Translations under genes and position numbers: made by a program
NCBI GenBank assembly: GCA_964653285.1
Contig: CAZZEX010000121.1
Location: forward strand, 1-12,902
Direction: 5' to 3'
DNA from: CAZZEX01 sp964653285
Lineage (GTDB): Bacteria > Chloroflexota > Anaerolineae > B4-G1
DNA length: 12,902 nt
In this document: piece after piece, positions 1-6,564 of the stretch
Layout: every line of letters starts with the position of its first letter
Numbering within the stretch: position 1 is the stretch's first letter
Notes under the pieces: generated by a model
What the model saw: the letters and a program-made list of their open reading frames with translations, nothing else
Database searches by the model: none
Told to the model about the DNA's origin: nothing

Positions 1-951
1 CAGCAGCGCCAGCACGTTGTAGACCTTGCCCACGTGGGAGATCGGGTTCTTGCCACAGGCCGCCTCCAGGCTGGTCGAGCGGAAAGGCGCGATGACGCCG
101 TTGACCCGGTTGCCACGACCGACTGCCCCGTCATCGCCCATCTCGGCCGAGGTGCCGGTCAGCGTCAGGTAAACTGCGTCGTTGGCAATGTCGTCAGCCG
201 TGTCCACCATCACCGTCACCTTCCGGTGGTCCAGTTGAGAGGCATATTCCTGGATAGCCGCCTCGGCAGCCCGCTTGACTTCCTGGTACTCGGTCGCGTC
301 TCCGATGCGCGTAGCGATAAAGGGCAACGCGACCGTCAGCATCAGTTCGCCGTCGTGACGCATACCCATCACCTTGACGTCCTCGCCCACCGGGAAATCG
401 TCAATCAGCCTGTAGTTAACGTGCTGGGTGGTCTCGTAGACGGTGTGCTCCAGCCCGGAGCGAGGCCAGTGACTGACGCCAAAACTGGTGTCGTTGGCCG
501 TCACGTGATCTACCACGTATTGCAACTCCTCGGCCCCCCGACCAGCGTAACTGTCAATCACCATGTGTCTGTCAGGATCCAGATAGCGCATGGTCTCACG
601 CACGTGCTGCTTGGCGGCTTCGATGGCAATATCGTCCATAGGCACCTTCCGGCCCTGGAAAGCGGGGGTGCCACGCCCGGCGATCTGGACGCGGATGGGC
701 TTGAGCATACGCCCGCCACCGTAGCCGACTTCGACCTCTCCGGCCACCAACTGTACCTTGTCGAAGTTGTGATGCAAGAGCACGCCCAGATTCTCCTGGC
801 ACCAGCGGGAGTACTCAACCGAGATACGCTCGGCGATGCCGTCGCACAGGCTATCGGGATGACCGATCCCCTTGCGCTCCACGATTTCAACCGGAATGTC
901 CTCGATAAACTGGCCGGTTGCTTCAACTACCATAATGTTACGCTTCGTCAT
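1..951 (-). CDS. mat: S-adenosylmethionine synthetase, archaeal type (partial, C-terminus outside window)
   Basis: Makes S-adenosylmethionine from methionine and ATP in the cytosol. The reverse strand is open from ATG at 951 to the window edge (317 codons). The family is usually about 400 residues, so roughly the last fifth is missing. Visible hallmarks of the archaeal-type family (PF01941) are ERKGIGHPDSLCDG near residues 25-38, and VGRGNRVNGVI (about 277-287) followed by CGKNPISHVGKVYN (about 299-312). These differ from the usual bacterial MetK. The start is fixed by a GGGAGGTG Shine-Dalgarno a few bases upstream. The leader carries a SAM-I riboswitch and terminator, so product feedback at transcription is expected. 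Some annotators would call this gene metK. The identity is recognised by eye and is strong. Confidence 0.95.
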   Translation of the reverse strand, partial: MTKRNIMVVEATGQFIEDIPVEIVERKGIGHPDSLCDGIAERISVEYSRWCQENLGVLLHHNFDKVQLVAGEVEVGYGGGRMLKPIRVQIAGRGTPAFQGRKVPMDDIAIEAAKQHVRETMRYLDPDRHMVIDSYAGRGAEELQYVVDHVTANDTSFGVSHWPRSGLEHTVYETTQHVNYRLIDDFPVGEDVKVMGMRHDGELMLTVALPFIATRIGDATEYQEVKRAAEAAIQEYASQLDHRKVTVMVDTADDIANDAVYLTLTGTSAEMGDDGAVGRGNRVNGVIAPFRSTSLEAACGKNPISHVGKVYNVLALL

Positions 952-995
952 CTACACCTCCCTATGCTTTCTCCCCAGCCAGGGCTGGCGCTGAC

Positions 996-1027
996 AAAAA
1001 AAGCCCCTCCTGGAGGACAGAAGGGGC
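996..1027 (-). terminator. Rho-independent terminator of the SAM riboswitch
   Basis: Read on the minus strand, GCCCCTTCTG (1027-1018) pairs with CAGGAGGGGC (1012-1003). This gives 10 pairs including one G-U, with the 5-nt loop TCCTC, followed by seven T (1002-996). It lies between the S-box aptamer and the mat start codon, where the expression platform of an OFF-type SAM-I switch should be. High SAM should favour this hairpin and stop transcription before mat. Confidence 0.93.
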
Positions 1028-1044
1028 ACGATTGATGTGACCAC

Positions 1045-1158
<114 letters not shown>

Positions 1159-1185
1159 ATCGCCGGGGTATTCAATTTGAACACG

Positions 1186-1214
1186 ATGATACCACAAAGG
1201 TACATAACTGTCAA
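1186..1214 (-). promoter_or_regulatory. Sigma-70-type promoter for the mat leader
   Basis: On the minus strand, TTGACA (1214-1209) is followed after exactly 17 bases by TATCAT (1191-1186). Transcription should start near 1180, about 20 bases before the riboswitch P1 helix. The -35 matches the consensus fully and the -10 box differs at two positions. Confidence 0.85.
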
Positions 1215-1217
1215 GAC

Positions 1218-1246
1218 TTGCGATTTGAAGTGTTCAATGCTATAAT
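1218..1246 (+). promoter_or_regulatory. Sigma-70-type promoter for tRNA-Val
   Basis: TTGCGA (1218-1223) is followed after 17 bases by a perfect TATAAT (1241-1246). The tRNA begins at 1258, 11 bases after the -10 box. Its -35 lies 3 bp from the -35 of the divergent mat promoter. Confidence 0.82.
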
Positions 1247-1257
1247 GCTCGTGCTCC

Positions 1258-1331
1258 GGGCGCGTAGCTCAGTCGGTCAGAGCGCTACACTCACATTGTA
1301 GAGGTCAGGGGTTCAAGTCCCTTCGCGCCCA
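1258..1331 (+). tRNA. tRNA-Val, anticodon CAC
   Basis: A complete cloverleaf can be drawn. The acceptor is GGGCGCG with CGCGCCC, followed by discriminator A at 1331. The D arm is GCTC/GAGC. The anticodon arm is CTACA-CTCACAT-TGTAG, whose 7-nt loop puts CAC at positions 34-36 and reads the valine codon GTG. The T arm is AGGGG-TTCAAGT-CCCTT, with weak outer pairs. The 3' CCA is not encoded (CTG follows the discriminator), so CCA must be added by nucleotidyltransferase. No terminator is visible right after it, so the transcript may continue into the kinase gene. Confidence 0.95.
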
Positions 1332-1411
1332 CTGTGTCAACCTCAGGCCGTGGCCGCATGCAGTGGATCCTACACTCAGTGTCCGCGGCCTGTTTAGCGT
1401 GCGATGGAAAA

Positions 1412-3193
1412 ATGGTTATGCCTATGTCCGAGGGCGCCAAGGAACGTTTCCAGGCAGACTGGCTGATCAGCAACTTGCGCTGGTTACTCCTGGTAAGCGT
1501 GGCACTTGTCAGTTTCCTGGATATCTTTATCAACCACGGTGGGTCCTTCGACACGGCCTCTATACTGCCCCAGATTATCCTCCTTACGGTTGCGGCCTTT
1601 TACAACCTCATCACCGTGTTGCTGCTGCTCTATGGCATCCTCCCGCGCGCCATACCGGTGGCGACGCTGCTGGTTGACACTGTCCTGACCATCGGCTTTG
1701 TCATTATGTCGGGCGGCCTGGCAAGCCCATTGCTGTTCTTCGCGCTGTTTCCTATTCTCACAGCAGCACTGCGCTTTCCCTGGGTGATCAGCCTGCTGAT
1801 CGCTCTCATCGTCGTGGTAGGCTGCGGCCTTGCCGGCTACATCATCGCACCATCTGGCCCAGCACGGTCGGAACTGCTCCCATTTGCAGCCCGCTCTCTT
1901 GTCCTTCTGCTGGCAGCCTTGATAAGTGGTCTCGTAGGCGCTCAGATGAAACAGATCACCGCGCACGCGCGCCAACTTGAGGAGGAGGCCGAACTGCGAA
2001 AGTTGCGTGCTGCTCAAGAACATGCGCAGGTGATCTTTGAGTTGGCGAGCACGCTCAGTGCGACGCTGAACTACAACAAAGTATTGGACGCAGTGCTCGA
2101 AGTAGGCGAGGCCGGGATGCACGAGTTGGGCCGACTAAACGCGGCCCACGTGAGCCTGGTGATGCTCTTCAGTCACAATGACCTGCGCACTGTGGCCTCG
2201 CGTCACTTACCGTTGCGTGACCGGAACGCCATTTTCCAGGGCAAGAGCGGCGTCCTGGCCCGGTCGTTGGCGACAGCAGAGGCTGTGATCACCGACGATC
2301 CAGCGACAGACCCGGAGTTAGGTCAACTCATTATGATGCACAGTTGTCGGCAGGCGATCGTTGTGCCGCTGCGTGCCGGGTTCGAGAATTTCGGCGCGGT
2401 GGTTTTCGGTAGCACCCAGCCTGATACCTACACGGAAGATCATCAGGAGTTGCTCACCGCCATCTGTAATCAGGCCATCGTCGCGCTTCAGAACGCCCAA
2501 CTTTATCAGAGCCTGAGGGAAGAGAAAGAACGCATCGTGGAGGTAGAAGAAGACGCGCGCAAGAAACTAGCCCGCGATCTGCACGACGGCCCCACGCAGA
2601 GCATTGCGGCCATCGCGATGCGGCTGAACTATGTAAGGATGTTGTTGGACAGGGAAAAGGGTCCGCAACAGGCGACTGAGGAATTGGCGCAGGAACTGGC
2701 GCGGGTCGAGGAACTGGCACGTCGCACGACGAAGGAGATCCGTCACATGCTCTTCACGCTCCGACCGCTCATCCTCGAAACACAGGGACTGCAGGCGGCG
2801 TTGGAGCAGTACATCAGCAAGTTGGCCGAGACGGACCCCACACCGATTCATCTGGAGGTAACGCCAGGGGTAAACCAATTACTGGACCAGAATGCCCAGG
2901 GGGTGGTCTTCTACATCATTGATGAGGCAATCCTCAACGCCCGTAAACACGCCCAGGCCGAAAATATCTGGGTGCAACTCTGTATTCGAGACAGCATGTT
3001 CGTCGCTGAGGTAAAGGATGACGGCACGGGATTCGACGTGGATGCGGTGCAACTGCGCTATGATGAACGTAGCAGCCTGGGCATGATCAATATGCACGAG
3101 CGGGCCGAGTTGGTCGGTGGCACACTGACCATCGCCTCAGCACCAGGCAGGGGAACACAGATCACACTGACCGTGCCGCTACGGGGGAGGTAG
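1412..3193 (+). CDS. Membrane sensor histidine kinase (6 TM, GAF, HisKA_3, HATPase_c)
   Basis: A two-component sensor kinase of the NarX/LiaS/DesK-like class. From ATG 1412 it has 593 residues. About six hydrophobic helices fill residues 20-178. A short helical linker follows, then a GAF-like domain (about 205-362) and a HisKA_3 dimerisation/phosphoacceptor segment with RDLHDGPTQ (His391). The ATPase domain has an N box (DEAILNARKHA, about 504-514), a G1 box (DDGTGFD, 536-542) and a G2 box (LGMINMHERA, 556-565). Kinases of this class normally phosphorylate a LuxR/NarL-type response regulator, but none is in the window. The same frame is open back to GTG 1334, 3 bp after the tRNA. I prefer ATG 1412 (or 1418/1424) because the extension is not kinase-like; the SD is weak for all candidates. 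The stop lies 4 nt before the next start. Confidence 0.9.
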   Translation: MVMPMSEGAKERFQADWLISNLRWLLLVSVALVSFLDIFINHGGSFDTASILPQIILLTVAAFYNLITVLLLLYGILPRAIPVATLLVDTVLTIGFVIMSGGLASPLLFFALFPILTAALRFPWVISLLIALIVVVGCGLAGYIIAPSGPARSELLPFAARSLVLLLAALISGLVGAQMKQITAHARQLEEEAELRKLRAAQEHAQVIFELASTLSATLNYNKVLDAVLEVGEAGMHELGRLNAAHVSLVMLFSHNDLRTVASRHLPLRDRNAIFQGKSGVLARSLATAEAVITDDPATDPELGQLIMMHSCRQAIVVPLRAGFENFGAVVFGSTQPDTYTEDHQELLTAICNQAIVALQNAQLYQSLREEKERIVEVEEDARKKLARDLHDGPTQSIAAIAMRLNYVRMLLDREKGPQQATEELAQELARVEELARRTTKEIRHMLFTLRPLILETQGLQAALEQYISKLAETDPTPIHLEVTPGVNQLLDQNAQGVVFYIIDEAILNARKHAQAENIWVQLCIRDSMFVAEVKDDGTGFDVDAVQLRYDERSSLGMINMHERAELVGGTLTIASAPGRGTQITLTVPLRGR

Positions 3194-3197
3194 GCAC

Positions 3198-4025
3198 ATG
3201 CCTGAACTGACCGTGGCGTGGAGCGAAGGCTGGTTATGGCTGAGCGGCTCGCTGTTCTTGGCTGCCCTCTGCACGAATCTGGCCTGGCTTTTCCGTCAAC
3301 CCCGCCCTGGTGCAATAGGAGAGTTTGTCGCCCGTCTGGTCGCTTGGCGCTTTTCTCCGTGGTTGCTTCAACTCCTTCGTCCGCTGTACTACATCGGCGT
3401 GCCCTTCGCTGCGTTCCTGTGGGGCCACGACGCGGTCGTCGGGCGGCTATTGGGGTTACAGCAACTCGACTTGTCTATTTCAGGTGGGGAAGAGACCAGC
3501 GCCCACATTGCTGCCAACTGGCTTGACTGGGCACACGACGTGGGATGGGCAGTGGCACTGGGCATCGGTGCCTGGGGACTGCTGGCACTGGTCTGGTGGA
3601 CCTACCGCCGAGCCCTGGTCACCGCTGGTATCACTGCCGGTGAAGGGGACGTGGTGGCCGGGGCCAACAGTTCCGGATGGGTCTTTTTGCGTGAGGCAGC
3701 CTACCACGAAGTCCATTGGGCCTTCTACCGCAACGCGCCTATCCTCACAGTGGGCATGTATTGGGGCCTCTGGATTGGGTTGGCGCTGGTGGCGCTGGAG
3801 GCAGTGCTCAACCCGGCCTGGCGCAAGGGCCTGGCCGATCCACAGCGAGCCCCAGCCCAGTTGCTGCGCGGTGCACTGGCCGTCGTCAGCGGTGCGCTGT
3901 TCCTGCTGGCTCAGAATCTATGGCTGGCACTGGCTCTCCACTGGGGAGTATCGTGGGGACTGGCCGCATTAACACGGATGCTTCCCCTACTGCCCGCTCG
4001 TAAGCCTGACCAGATCCCCACCTGA
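3198..4025 (+). CDS. Polytopic membrane protein, possibly a diverged CPBP-like protein
   Basis: 275 residues, with hydrophobic segments near residues 12-32, 55-76, 115-135, 183-203 and 225-262. I do not firmly recognise the family. Two segments recall the CPBP intramembrane protease/ABI family. REAAYHEVHWAFYR, near two thirds of the length, has a Glu-x6-Arg arrangement like the EExxxR motif. ALHWGVSWGL near the C-terminus resembles the last CPBP motif (His in a membrane helix). The canonical double glutamate is not present, so activity is doubtful. A GGGAGG SD (3185-3190) overlaps the kinase stop codon, and only 4 nt separate the genes. They are almost certainly co-transcribed and coupled, which suggests the protein works in the kinase's pathway, for example as an accessory sensor or output. 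Confidence 0.7.
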   Translation: MPELTVAWSEGWLWLSGSLFLAALCTNLAWLFRQPRPGAIGEFVARLVAWRFSPWLLQLLRPLYYIGVPFAAFLWGHDAVVGRLLGLQQLDLSISGGEETSAHIAANWLDWAHDVGWAVALGIGAWGLLALVWWTYRRALVTAGITAGEGDVVAGANSSGWVFLREAAYHEVHWAFYRNAPILTVGMYWGLWIGLALVALEAVLNPAWRKGLADPQRAPAQLLRGALAVVSGALFLLAQNLWLALALHWGVSWGLAALTRMLPLLPARKPDQIPT

Positions 4026-4038
4026 TAGAGAGCCCCAA

Positions 4039-4087
4039 CAGGACTAACGCCCGCGTCCAAGACACGGGCGCTTTTACGTTAGTCCTG
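4039..4087 (+). terminator. Nested stem-loop terminator between converging genes
   Basis: An 11-bp perfect inverted repeat (CAGGACTAACG at 4039-4049 with CGTTAGTCCTG at 4077-4087) encloses a second hairpin. The inner one is CGCCCGCGTC/GACACGGGCG at 4048-4070, 9 pairs with one mismatch and loop CAA. It is followed by CTTTT. The inner hairpin with its T-run would end the kinase/membrane-protein transcript. The outer palindrome could also serve the opposite strand, although the leftward transcript of the sortase pair has no T-run here. Confidence 0.75.
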
Positions 4088-4113
4088 GCAACAGAAAATG
4101 CTCGCTCGACGGC

Positions 4114-4362
4114 TCAATCCAATAACAGCGCCAGAGCAATCAACACCGCTAACATCGCTACAGCGATGATACCAATACGCTTGAGGTCGGCGATGACATA
4201 GCGGTATTCATCTCGCAGGTCAGTCACCTGTGCCGCAGGTCGCGCCTGGACGGTGACGAGGGGGACCTTGGTTACTTCACCCGTCTCCGGCTGTACCATC
4301 TGGGTCCGCGAAAGGCGCACCCGCCGGCCTCTCTTCTTGACGTGACGTGACTTCTTCGCCAT
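4114..4362 (-). CDS. Small basic single-TM protein, function unknown
   Basis: 82 residues. The N-terminal third is very basic (KKSRHVKKRGRRVRLSRTQ), the middle is polar, and residues about 62-81 form one hydrophobic helix (IGIIAVAMLAVLIALALLLD) that ends the protein. This predicts a tail-anchored or N-in membrane protein with a positive cytosolic tail. No catalytic motif is visible and I do not recognise the family. The start is supported by AGAGGAG upstream of ATG. The gene begins 15 nt after the sortase stop, so it is in the same operon and may be a partner of the sortase, but this rests on context only. Confidence 0.75.
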   Translation of the reverse strand: MAKKSRHVKKRGRRVRLSRTQMVQPETGEVTKVPLVTVQARPAAQVTDLRDEYRYVIADLKRIGIIAVAMLAVLIALALLLD

Positions 4363-4377
4363 AATTCTCTCTCCTCT

Positions 4378-5349
4378 CTACGGCTGCAACTCGCCAATGA
4401 CGACGATACGACGTGTGTCAATCCCGTACGGGTAGCAAGAGATGAGCGTGAGCACGGGGCTGGAAGTAGGGTACACCACGCTCACCTCCGTCGGCTCAAT
4501 GATGCGCTTCTGAGTGACGACGTAACGGTATACCTGGACGGCTGTGTGGACTAATATCTCATCACCCAGGTCAAGATCCGGCAGATCGCGAAAGATCTCG
4601 CCAAAGATGTCGTTATGGGCTGAGATGACGCAATTGCCCCTCTCACCTGGGTTGGCACTGCCGACGTGATGACCGGTTCCCTGCTTGAGCGGTTCCCGGT
4701 CGTCCCCCTCCACGACCGGGGCGTCTACTCCGATGGCAGGAATCTGGATGCGGACGGCCTGCTCTGGCCCCGGCGTGGGCATAGGCAGCGGCGTGATCGC
4801 ACCCACCAGATCGCGCAGATGGGCAGGGATTTCCTCCGGGGCGGGACCGCCAGACGAGTCAGGAGGCGTATGGCCTCCCGGCAGCACAACCACCTGGATG
4901 AGGGGAGTGGGTGTGAGGGTGGGCAGTTGGGCCTCCTGGGCCTGACCGGCTTCCTCGTTGATCTGGCGCAGCGTTGCCAGAGAACTGAGTAACACGAGGA
5001 TCAACCCTGCCAGCAAGGCTAACTCAACCATCAGCAGACTCTTATCGCGCAGCCAATCCCAGCGAATGGGGCGCCGCTGCCGCCTGGGTTTCTCCTCGGC
5101 AACTGGTTCGTCCAGCGCGTGAGCACGGTACTGCACTGTAGCCCCTGCGCCCTCGAAACGCCGATAGTCTGTCGGCAAGGGCGGGGGCTGGGGTTCGACC
5201 GGTTCCGGGGCCAGCGGGTCCCACGCCGTTCCGTCGGCTTCCTTGCCCAACCGGCGCAGACGCGCCAGCCGCGCCTCCCGCTTGCGGATGCGCAGAACCT
5301 CTTCAAGTTCTTCTATAGATAACTCGTCAACTGTACGGCGGTCTTTCAT
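4378..5349 (-). CDS. Sortase (class D/E-like transpeptidase)
   Basis: 323 residues. Residues 1-100 are charged and proline-rich with no signal peptide, followed by one TM helix (about 103-126). A Pro/Thr-rich linker (about 140-196) precedes the sortase barrel starting at RIQIPAIGVDAPVVEG (about 200-215). The catalytic set is visible: His245 in ISAHND, Cys305 in TLISCYPYG, and Arg313/314 in DTRRIVV. Sortases cleave a C-terminal sorting signal and join the protein to the cell envelope or to a pilin subunit. The topology is N-in, with the catalytic domain outside. The cytoplasmic region is unusually long. No substrate with an LPxTG-like signal is encoded in the window. No clear SD lies before ATG 5349; a 7-bp hairpin is just upstream. 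Confidence 0.92.
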   Translation of the reverse strand: MKDRRTVDELSIEELEEVLRIRKREARLARLRRLGKEADGTAWDPLAPEPVEPQPPPLPTDYRRFEGAGATVQYRAHALDEPVAEEKPRRQRRPIRWDWLRDKSLLMVELALLAGLILVLLSSLATLRQINEEAGQAQEAQLPTLTPTPLIQVVVLPGGHTPPDSSGGPAPEEIPAHLRDLVGAITPLPMPTPGPEQAVRIQIPAIGVDAPVVEGDDREPLKQGTGHHVGSANPGERGNCVISAHNDIFGEIFRDLPDLDLGDEILVHTAVQVYRYVVTQKRIIEPTEVSVVYPTSSPVLTLISCYPYGIDTRRIVVIGELQP

Positions 5350-5357
5350 CTGATACC

Positions 5358-5374
5358 GTGAGGCGTGGCCTCAC
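5358..5374 (-). repeat. Perfect 7-bp hairpin in the sortase 5' region
   Basis: GTGAGGC and GCCTCAC flank the 3-nt loop GTG, 8 bp before the sortase start codon. It has no T-run, so it does not look like a terminator. It could affect ribosome access or be a protein-binding palindrome. The function is not known. Confidence 0.5.
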
Positions 5375-5454
5375 ATCTCCATAATGCGAACGGCTCACCT
5401 ATCCCCCGCGGATGTGGTACCCTCTCCTGGGAGGTGAAGCCGGCTCCTTGCGAC

Positions 5455-6564
5455 TCACTGCCCAGTTCCCCTGTCGTGCACCACAAATATGGCATCTGAC
5501 ACGACGTTATAGATCCGCCCATCTCTCCACTGAAATTCGATCTCTCGTCCGGGGCTCGTGCCTACTTCGTCAAGATATGCGTGTATACGGTCAACCAGCA
5601 GCGGCTTGGCGCGTTTCAGTTTCCAGGAGTCGAAGTAGTTTGACTTGTCCACCAGTATCAGGAATAGTCGATTCGTAGCATCAAAACGACGCGCTCCCTG
5701 CTGCTCGTACAGCCATCTGATGAGAGCCGAAGGATCAAGAACTGCTTCCTCCAGTATTTTGTCTCTGGTGTCTTTCAACTCTCTCAAGCGATACACCACT
5801 TGTTGGGAGGGATGATCTGCCAATTTCTCCCACAGGTCTTCCAAGAGCTGTGCTCGCGACATATCTCGGTCGTAATGAATGTCAAACTGTCGTGCCAGGC
5901 CCTTGAGAAGCGTGACTTCAGGGCGCAGACCATTGGCTCTCCGTCTTTCAGCGATATATCCCTCTGGCAGGTGTGTAACCTTCAAGTCAAACGGCACATC
6001 GCTGATAAAGAAGTCTATCTTCTTAACTTGCCCAACAGCAGGAAGAACGCCTGGGTGATCCCGAAACACGTCTTCGATGATGATTGATGTCCAGTGATTG
6101 TACCACGAGCACAAGACATAGCCCCTCAGACTGACTTGAAGTTCGTTGTCAATCTTCTCACACAGTTCATCATACCTTCGAGTCCTCTTTACGTAGTTAT
6201 TTACAATCGTCCTTTCCAGGCCGCTTTGATGAAGCCCACCCCAATCAAATACTTGCAGGCGGTACAGTTCACTGACCAACTCATCCTCCGTCTCCCTCCG
6301 TACCGCTCTCTCCTCCTCGTAAATCTCCTGGATGAGGTCATCGACAGTCCCCTTATGAACTTTGGCCTCATAGACCTCTCTGAACATCTGTCTCGCAAGG
6401 GTACTCTGCGGAGTAAGCCCGACTTTATCAAAGAGCCTCTCGAGATACCTTTTGCGGGACAGGGATCTAAGCTTCAGGTAAAGTAATCCATCCGGGGTTT
6501 GGCTGAGTTCTCGAATCCTATCTTCCCGGAACATCCGTTCAGCGTTCTGAAAATCTAGGGACAT
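5455..6564 (-). CDS. Putative type II restriction endonuclease (PD-(D/E)XK-like)
   Basis: 369 residues from ATG 6564. This start has GGAGG 8 nt upstream and overlaps the DNA methyltransferase stop (ATGTCCCTAG, 10 nt). A GTG at 6579 would add five residues and has no better SD. A likely nuclease core is IIIEDVFRDHPG (Glu164/Asp165), then KKIDFFI (Asp184), then VPFDLKVT (Asp193-x-Lys195). That is a D-x8-D-x-K arrangement typical of PD-(D/E)XK enzymes. The rest is charged and helical with no TM segment. The tight overlap with a DNA methyltransferase is the main functional evidence: together they would form a restriction-modification pair. The specificity cannot be read from sequence. AT-richer than its neighbours. 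Confidence 0.75.
   Translation of the reverse strand: MSLDFQNAERMFREDRIRELSQTPDGLLYLKLRSLSRKRYLERLFDKVGLTPQSTLARQMFREVYEAKVHKGTVDDLIQEIYEEERAVRRETEDELVSELYRLQVFDWGGLHQSGLERTIVNNYVKRTRRYDELCEKIDNELQVSLRGYVLCSWYNHWTSIIIEDVFRDHPGVLPAVGQVKKIDFFISDVPFDLKVTHLPEGYIAERRRANGLRPEVTLLKGLARQFDIHYDRDMSRAQLLEDLWEKLADHPSQQVVYRLRELKDTRDKILEEAVLDPSALIRWLYEQQGARRFDATNRLFLILVDKSNYFDSWKLKRAKPLLVDRIHAYLDEVGTSPGREIEFQWRDGRIYNVVSDAIFVVHDRGTGQ

Noticed and set aside
34..1035. 333-codon rightward open frame over mat
   Set aside because: It is the antisense of the archaeal-type MAT and its riboswitch; the protein has no recognisable family and runs through the terminator hairpin.
1334..1411. N-terminal extension of the kinase from GTG 1334
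   Set aside because: It starts 3 bp after the tRNA, has no SD, and the extra 26 residues have no kinase-like character. Kept only as an alternative.
1291..1554. 87-codon leftward frame crossing the tRNA and the kinase start
   Set aside because: It overlaps a tRNA on the opposite strand and the kinase TM region. Its GAKGLEPLTSTM-type end is the well-known false translation of tRNA flanks.
1484..2122. 212-codon leftward frame inside the kinase
   Set aside because: The composition (many Gln, His, Asp) is typical of the antisense of hydrophobic helices; the plus strand encodes a clear kinase.
3325..3972. 215-codon alternative rightward frame in the membrane protein gene
   Set aside because: It is Trp/Ser/Arg-rich out-of-frame translation with no SD; the coupled frame starting at 3198 has proper membrane helices.
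5406..5440. CCTC/GAGG-type short inverted repeat in the endonuclease-sortase spacer
   Set aside because: It has only about 5 pairs with a bulge and no T-run; too weak to call a terminator. No convincing sortase promoter was found here either.
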